DNA of 64,000 nucleotides from Benincasa hispida (lineage: Eukaryota > Streptophyta > Magnoliopsida > Cucurbitales > Cucurbitaceae). The notes beneath the pieces are model-generated. The model was not told the DNA's origin. It ran no database searches and saw only the letters and a program-made list of their open reading frames with translations. Positions 58,115-64,000 of this stretch are shown one piece after another. The position numbers and the translations under genes were made by a program. Each line of letters starts with the position of its first letter. Within the stretch, counting starts at the first letter, position 1. The stretch lies in contig NC_052357.1 of the NCBI RefSeq assembly GCF_009727055.1, forward strand, positions 5,885,555 to 5,949,554. The letters are read 5' to 3'.

Positions 58115-59220
58115 ATGGCAACCGCTACTTTAGCTCTTTTAGCCGCCGACAAACTAACTAGCAACAACTACGCTAGTTGGAAGAACTCATAAACACAATA
58201 ATTATCATGGATGACCTCCGATTCATCTTTATGGAGGAGTGTTCTCCTATTCCACCTCCTACTGCTACTCAAAATGTTTGAGACACGTATGAGCGATGGA
58301 CACGGGCGAACGAGAAGTCCTGAGTGTAAATCTTGGTCAGCCTAAACAACGTCTTGGCCAAGAAGCATGAGCCCATATTCACTGCACGTGAGATCATGGA
58401 GTCCTTGAAGGGAATGTTCAAACAACCGTCCGGGCAGCTCAAGCATGACGCTCTAAAATGCATCTTCAACTCCAAAATGAAGAAGGGTACATCTGTTCGA
58501 GAACATGTTCTGAACATGATGGTCCACTTTAATGTGGCGGAGATGAACGGGGCTCGCATCGATGAGGGCAACCAGGTTAGCATTATTCTGGAGATGTTGC
58601 CAGAAAGTTTCCTACATTTCGTAAGCAATGCTTTTCTAAATAGGATTGATTACACTCATACAACTCTCCTCAATGAGTTACAGACATTCCAATCCTTGCC
58701 GAAAAGCAAGGAGAAGACAGTTAGTGAGGCAAATGTTGCTTCATCATCTAAAAAGTTCCTCCGAGGTTCGACCTCAAGAACTAAGTTTGCATCTTCTTCT
58801 TCCGGCACTAACAAGTGGAAGAAGAAGAAGGGTAGTAAGGGGAAGGGGAAGGCACCGACTAACTCACAAACTGTCGTACAGTGGGTAGACAACCAGCGCC
58901 AGTTGAAAAGAAAAAATGTTTCCACTGCAATCAGGATAGACACTGGAAGTGGAACTGACCAAGTTGGTTGAAGGAAAAGAAGAAGGTTAAGGCCAATCAA
59001 GGTAAATGTGAGTTACTGATTTTGGAGACTTGTTTAGTGGAGAATGATGATTCTGTCTAGATTATAGATTATGGGGCCACTAACCATGTTTGTTCTTCTT
59101 TTTAGGGGATTAGATCCTAGCGACAACTTGAGATTGGTGAGATGACGATATGAGTTGGCACCGGGCACATCGTCTCAGTTGTAGTAGTGGGAGGCCTCCA
59201 GTTGACTTTACAAAATAGGT
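58115..59220 (+). pseudogene. Copia gag and protease start, degenerate
   Basis: Starts MATATLALLAADKLTSNNYA at the ATG 58115, with a stop after about 26 codons. The UBN2-type core is open at 58333-58971 (LAKKHEPIFTA, ESLKGMFKQ, SVREHVLNMMVHFNVAEM, TTLLNELQTFQSL). A K/S-rich linker follows, then, in another frame near 58918, a zinc knuckle CFHCNQDRHWKWN in which the last Cys is a stop codon. The protease site near 59060 reads IIDYGATNH, with Tyr in place of the catalytic-motif Ser. The region stops near 59220 where an LTR fragment starts, so integrase and RT are absent. Same family as 34549-35880, with different inactivating changes. Confidence 0.85.
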
Positions 59221-61081
59221 TGTCTATAAAATATGTGATATTTTAGTTGCATTAACTGCAAACCAATAAATTAACATCCAATGTTATCGTTGTAACTTGA
59301 ACATGTATGTGGAGACATACAGGTGGATCATGTTTAAGTGATAACCTAAATGGTATGTAGTATATGGATAAGGCTGGGTACCTTATCCTGGCGGCACTAT
59401 GAGTATGACCTGCTTTGTAAGTGTTACAATTGTTGTAAAGTGCTATAAATGATCTGATCCTGATAATTCATGTATTAAACATGCGAGCGGGGATATTCTA
59501 TACAAAGGAGTTTATATAAGACCGGACCACGAAATGTTTAGTTTCGTTATATAACGCCGTTCATGACAGAGACTTTCATTTCACTAGGATGACCATAGGT
59601 AACATGACCTGAATCCTGAGTGAGTTGTGAACTCTTGCCTATGAGTACGGTTTTTTTATTTATATAGTGAGAGTGGCCAGCTCGCCGACTCAACAAGCCT
59701 ACCATTTTGGGGATTTGTCTGATTGGGGAGCTGGGAACATAACTACACAAGATGGAATTCACTCCTTTCCCGAAGCATGGATAAGTAGATAAATTTCTCC
59801 CTTAAGGGCTGATTCCGGGTCTTCAACAATGTGGGGCCACACCCTCTCTTGCCTCGAGAGGGATGTAGTCATAGTGAGACTATGATCTATTGTTCATTAG
59901 AGGAATCAATGGTACTTAAGGAATTAGATGTAACTACAGGGGCAAAACGGTAATTTGGCCCAATTGTACTTACGAGCAATTTGTGAAAGGTCATCGTACT
60001 GTTGATTGGTTATATCCAATAGATGGAGAAATATATCTGTAGTGCGAATAGTGCAGCTGTCGGTCTTTAGTGGAGTGCCCGACAGTTAAATGATGGTAGA
60101 TAATGTAATTAAAGAGTTTAATTAATTATTCACGTACTATTGGAGCTTCAAACTACAGGTCCATAAGGTCCTCTTGGTAGCTTAAACGGATTTAGTTGAG
60201 AATAAGTTTTTGGGTTAATTTGAATTGTTCAAATTAATAAGAGGGAATTTAATTATATATTTCAATTATATATTATATAATTGTTATAATGTATTTGATA
60301 CATTATTGTTTAATTGGAGGAAATAAATATTTGAATGGGATTCAAATAGTTGTTAAATATAATATAAATATGATTTATATTAAATGCCATAAAATAGAGA
60401 AAAGGAACTAGGATTTATATTGTATATGATACAATATTAAAACTGTAGTTTATGTGTTATATTTGATATAACATATAGTTTAATATAAATAATATATAAG
60501 TTAGTTATCATATTTATTTATATTTATTTTATTAATTTTTCTAATTTCTCTTCAACCACCTTAGTGGGTGGTTAATTAGTTTTTGTGGCAATTTGGAATA
60601 AACGAAAAATAAATTTTCTTTTCTTTGATACTTTCCCAAGACACTACACGATTGAAGACCATTTACTATATGATAGAAAAATCACAGAAACGTTCTGTGT
60701 CTTTCTTCAATTTTCTTCCTCCTCCAAACTCAAACTCCCTCCTTATCAAAATAGTCAAAGCCCACAACTCCTAGGCTCTCATCATGAGTATACCGAAGGC
60801 TCCTGGTGGTTGTTTTTTCTATTTTGGTTTGTGATTTTCTTGAATAGGGTCTTCAAGATTTGTTGTTGTTTTTGAGTTCGTGACAGTTCGAGGAGTTTAC
60901 ACAAAGAAACATTCTTCAAAGGTATAATCTCTTGAACTCTATTTCTTAATTAAAAAAAAACATTATGTAATTTATTTAAAAATGCATATCTTGTATATTT
61001 GCTGTAAATTTGTTTTTCAATCAAAATAGAATTTGGACGATCCGCTTCCGCTCAAGGATCTCTTTAAAACGAGTTCCTTTA
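59221..61081 (+). repeat. Copia LTR fragment lodged between protease and RNase H remnants
   Basis: It enters the LTR about 100 bases in (CTATAAAATATGTGATATTTTAG) and runs to the LTR end GAGTTCCTTTA near 61081. Family landmarks are present (ACATGCGAGCGGGG near 59480, GTTCATTAGAGG near 59895). The missing TG start, and its position between protease-like and RNase H-like sequence, point to a deletion or illegitimate recombination. No primer binding site follows. Confidence 0.82.
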
Positions 61082-61083
61082 GA

Positions 61084-61480
61084 GAGGCAGTAATATGGCG
61101 GAGCACTAAGCAAGGGTGCACTGACTCCACCATGGAGGCTGAGTATGTAGTGACTTGTGAAATTATTAAGGGATTCGTTTGGCTTAAGAAATTCTTGACT
61201 GATATGGAAGTTGTTCCAGACATGTTAAAGCCCATCACACTTTATTGTGATAATAGTGGTGCTGTGGTTACTTTCCGAGAGCCTAGGAGTCATAAGCGTG
61301 ACAAACATATAGAGCGAACGTATCATCTCATTTGAGAGATTGTGCATCGAGGGGACGTGATTGTCACACAGATAGCTTCAGAGCACAACGTTGCTGATCC
61401 ATTCACAAAGGCCCTCATGACTATGGTGCTTGAAAGTCACTAGTAGACTATGGGTCTATGGGACAGGTCACGTCTGGACC
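61084..61480 (+). pseudogene. Copia RNase H C-terminal fragment
   Basis: Reads AVIWRSTKQGCTDSTMEAEY, with the catalytic-type Glu, then LYCDNSGAVV with Asp, then a stop TGA at 61333-61335 where relatives have Arg. Past the stop the same frame continues with EIVHRGDVIVTQIASEHNVA and DPFTKAL, the conserved end of copia pol. The RNase H start and all of RT and integrase are missing. It lies just before a polypurine-like sequence and a 3' LTR, the expected place for this part of pol. Confidence 0.87.
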
Positions 61481-61576
61481 AAGGCAAGTGGGAGATTTTG
61501 TATTGAACGCATGTTATGCCCTAGTTTATTTTGTGTACTTTGTATTTTGATTATATTTTACACCCCACTAGCTTTA

Positions 61577-61591
61577 GGTCAAGTAGGAGAT
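61577..61591 (+). other. Polypurine tract of copia element
   Basis: AAGTAGGAGAT directly precedes the LTR start TGTTGGGGC. A second AAGTGGGAGAT lies upstream at about 61489, a local repeat of the tract. Confidence 0.75.
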
Positions 61592-62232
61592 TGTTGGGGC
61601 TGATGCCTTAAATCTCGTAGGGTTCTATAGTTTGTAAACATTGTTGAACAAACTCATTATGTATTTAATAAAATATGTGATATTTTATTCATTGTTTATA
61701 AAATATATGATATTTTAGTTGCATTAATTACAAACCAATAAACTAACATTCAAGGTTATCTTTGTAACTTAAACATGTAAGTGGAGACATATAGGTGGAT
61801 CATGTTTAAGTGATAATTTAAATGGTTTGCAGTAGATGGATAAGGCTGGGTACCTTATCCTTGTGACACTACGAGTATGACTCATTTTATAGGTGTTACA
61901 ATTGTTGTATAGTTCTACAAATGATATGATCCTGATTATTCATGTATAGACATGTATGCGGAGATATTCTATATAAAGAAGTTTGTATAAAACCAGACCA
62001 CGAAATGTTTAGTCTCATTATATAACGTCGTTCATAATAGAGACTTTCATTTCACCATGATAACCATAGGTAACATGACTTGAATAGTTGTGAACTACTG
62101 CCTATGAGGGCGGTCCTTTGATTTGTATAGGTGAGAGTGGCCAGATCGCCGACTCAACAAGCCTATTATTTTGGGGATTTGTCTGATTGGGGAGCTAGGA
62201 ACACAGTTACACAAAATGGAATTCACTCATTC
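61592..62232 (+). repeat. Copia 3' LTR, truncated
   Basis: Starts TGTTGGGGCTGATGCC after the polypurine tract and follows the family for about 640 bases, to GGAATTCACTCATTCCC, then breaks off. It is the only copy here in 3' position. It is clearly diverged from the 5' LTR at 41471, so the two need not belong to the same insertion. Confidence 0.83.
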
Positions 62233-63130
62233 CCTTTGTATTTTCAGTATCCATAGGTTAGATTTATGTTTAATTTTGGATTGTAATCGATGGATTGGAT
62301 TATCGTTCTTGATTTATCTATGGATTAAGAGGTAAATCCATCTAATTTATTTGAGTAAGAGGTTCGATGCAATTTTCTTGAGATTTCTTTGATTGAATTT
62401 TACATTCTTCAATTCCATGCTTTCTTTGAATCTCGCTATAATTTAGATTTGCATTATGTGTTGGAGTGACAACCGTATCATAATTGCACGTCTTAGCTAG
62501 TTGATTTCAAGCCTGTGCATTTCCTTTGTGTTCGTTTGTGCCTGAAATAACCCAATGGCAAAAGATTGAATGTGAATGCTTAGATTTATAGGTTGGTCTT
62601 GAATCTTGATAATGCATGTTTAACCTAGATTCCAAGAATGGGTTAATTGAACAAGGCTATCCGGTCAGTTAATTACACAATTGAATCCTCATTCTTAATG
62701 CATATGATTTTAATTTTATATGATCACTGAGAACCTAGTAGAATTAAGAGCATATAGTTCAATTAGGGTATTGACTTTTTGACCTTAATTGATAATTAGG
62801 ACGCTTGATTGATTTTGTTTTAATTAGTTGTCGGCTTTTGTAGAGTCTAGTTAAATTATATCAATTTGGTAGTTGTACACGTATGAATTGAAGTTTGTTT
62901 ATTTATCGAGTCCCATGATAGAAATTGCATAGGATTCTCTCTCTTACTCTTGAAATTAGATAGATCACTATCCTAGATTACATTTTCCCTTACATTTTAT
63001 GTTTTACACGTTTATCTATTTCATACTAAAACCTCCCATTTACCGCTCTAGTGAAGATATTGGCTTAATGAAACAAATCGTGTTTCTCTGCGGATCGACC
63101 TGGACTTACTACCATTACTATGTTTTTTTG
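62233..63130. other. Old repeat-like DNA, possible LTR or leader remnant
   Basis: No gene. Near 63090 the text CTCTGCGGATCGACCTGGACTTACTACCATTAC resembles the ends of some plant gypsy LTRs (recollection, not checked). The rest is AT-rich without visible boundaries. Confidence 0.35.
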
Positions 63131-64000
63131 TAGTGATAGGAGTTGTTCAGTATTCTAATTTTTTTATTTGTGACTCTTTTCGATAATAAACGACACTGAA
63201 AGAGGCTTTGAACAGTTATCCCGAATATGTAACTTCTTAACAATAAATTTCGTGAACGGTCAAAAATTGAAATCAACCGAAACATGCAAACAAGCAATAT
63301 TAAAGTTGTTATATCGTTTGTTGTCGTCCCACATGTCCCCATATAAAATCTCGATCTTGCGATATTTGGCTGAAATATAAATTAAAAAAACTATAATTAC
63401 GATGTGTTAACGTTACACAAATATCTAGAATTCAATATAAGAGTACACAAATAAATACTTTATGTTCAAAAAATACACCAAAAGGGAAGAAGCTTAGAAA
63501 ATACACCAGTAGAAAGGAAGCAACACTAAATTCAAAAGACTCCACGACGAAAGGAAAACAAACCAAATGACAGAAGGGAGGAAATACCTTTCTCGGCTGT
63601 TGTGTAGTCTCGACGATCGTAGGTAAATAGAAGACAGAATCAATGACAAGTAACTAACCCTTTATTCTTTATTAAATTATAAATTGTAATTAAAAAAATA
63701 GAAACTATACCCACAAAAATCTCGCTAGGTAGTTTGTCTAAAAATACGCAAACAATTTTTTGGGAGATATTGGTAGAATTGTGGAAGAAGTTGTGAGATC
63801 TGTGGGGACATGTTTGGAAACGTAAGTAAGAGATGGACTCTACATCGACGATTTTTTTACCATAAATCATGAAAATAAAAAAATGACTATATTTCCAATT
63901 GGATATTGCGTTTTGGCCATACTGCACAACTAACGGTTACTCGACGAGATCGACTTTCACATTCTCTAATGGGCAGCGATTGTTCCAACGGGCCGAACTT
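63131..64000. other. Unclassified sequence at window end
   Basis: A minus-strand open stretch at 63640-63927 (95 codons) has no recognisable domain, no splice support and AT-driven composition, so it is not called as a gene. Nothing else is recognised. Confidence 0.4.

Noticed and set aside
41466..62237. A single intact copia element with LTRs at 41471 and 61592
   Set aside because: The LTRs are visibly diverged, the 3' one is truncated, adapter junctions and two nested elements intervene, and most of pol is gone. Common origin cannot be shown.
63640..63927. Minus-strand frame of 95 codons near the window end
   Set aside because: No domain, no start context or splice support, AT-rich composition; kept only as unclassified sequence.

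Overview
The window is plant nuclear DNA: AT-rich, with spliced eukaryotic genes, Ty1/copia and Ty3/gypsy LTR retrotransposons whose primer binding sites resemble the 3' end of initiator tRNA-Met, a hAT-type MITE and small MITE-like insertions. The main copia family has a gag resembling the abundant gag/pol family I know from cucurbit genomes. Together with the MITEs this suggests a cucurbit (Cucurbitaceae), but that rests on memory rather than a search, and the species is not claimed.

Layout. 1-4203: left part of a degenerate SIRE/Maximus-like copia element (LTR end, primer binding site, gag, protease, integrase), cut off before reverse transcriptase. 4204-10493: a minus-strand copia element reduced to leader, primer binding site and LTR, split by a plus-strand solo LTR (5250-7311) with a perfect 5-bp target duplication. 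10798-11696: a hAT-type MITE with an 8-bp target duplication, filled with a CGATCG-containing minisatellite. 13716-23760: the one convincing intact host gene, a 16-exon SAC-domain phosphoinositide phosphatase (726 aa predicted), with a MITE in one intron. 24887-26530: a damaged minus-strand host gene or pseudogene. 27830-29460: a tandem array of a junction between unique DNA and an LTR end. 29189-43875 and 54065-62232: several nested, truncated copia elements of one family, with two more solo LTRs inside them. 43876-54026: a nearly full-length but dead Ty3/gypsy (Tekay/Del chromovirus-like) element. 62233-64000: uncharacterised, probably old repeat DNA.

The SAC gene would dephosphorylate membrane phosphoinositides. 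All other coding sequence belongs to decayed retroelements. Each internal region carries stops, frameshifts or lost catalytic residues, so nothing here looks able to move by itself.

Assembly quality matters. Two back-to-back Tn5 mosaic-end pairs (54027-54064 and 54211-54248) match the junction sequence of Nextera mate-pair libraries and sit exactly where the gypsy 3' LTR stops early. Two single-N gaps (28620, 48086) are each flanked by direct duplications. Order and copy number near these three places should not be trusted.
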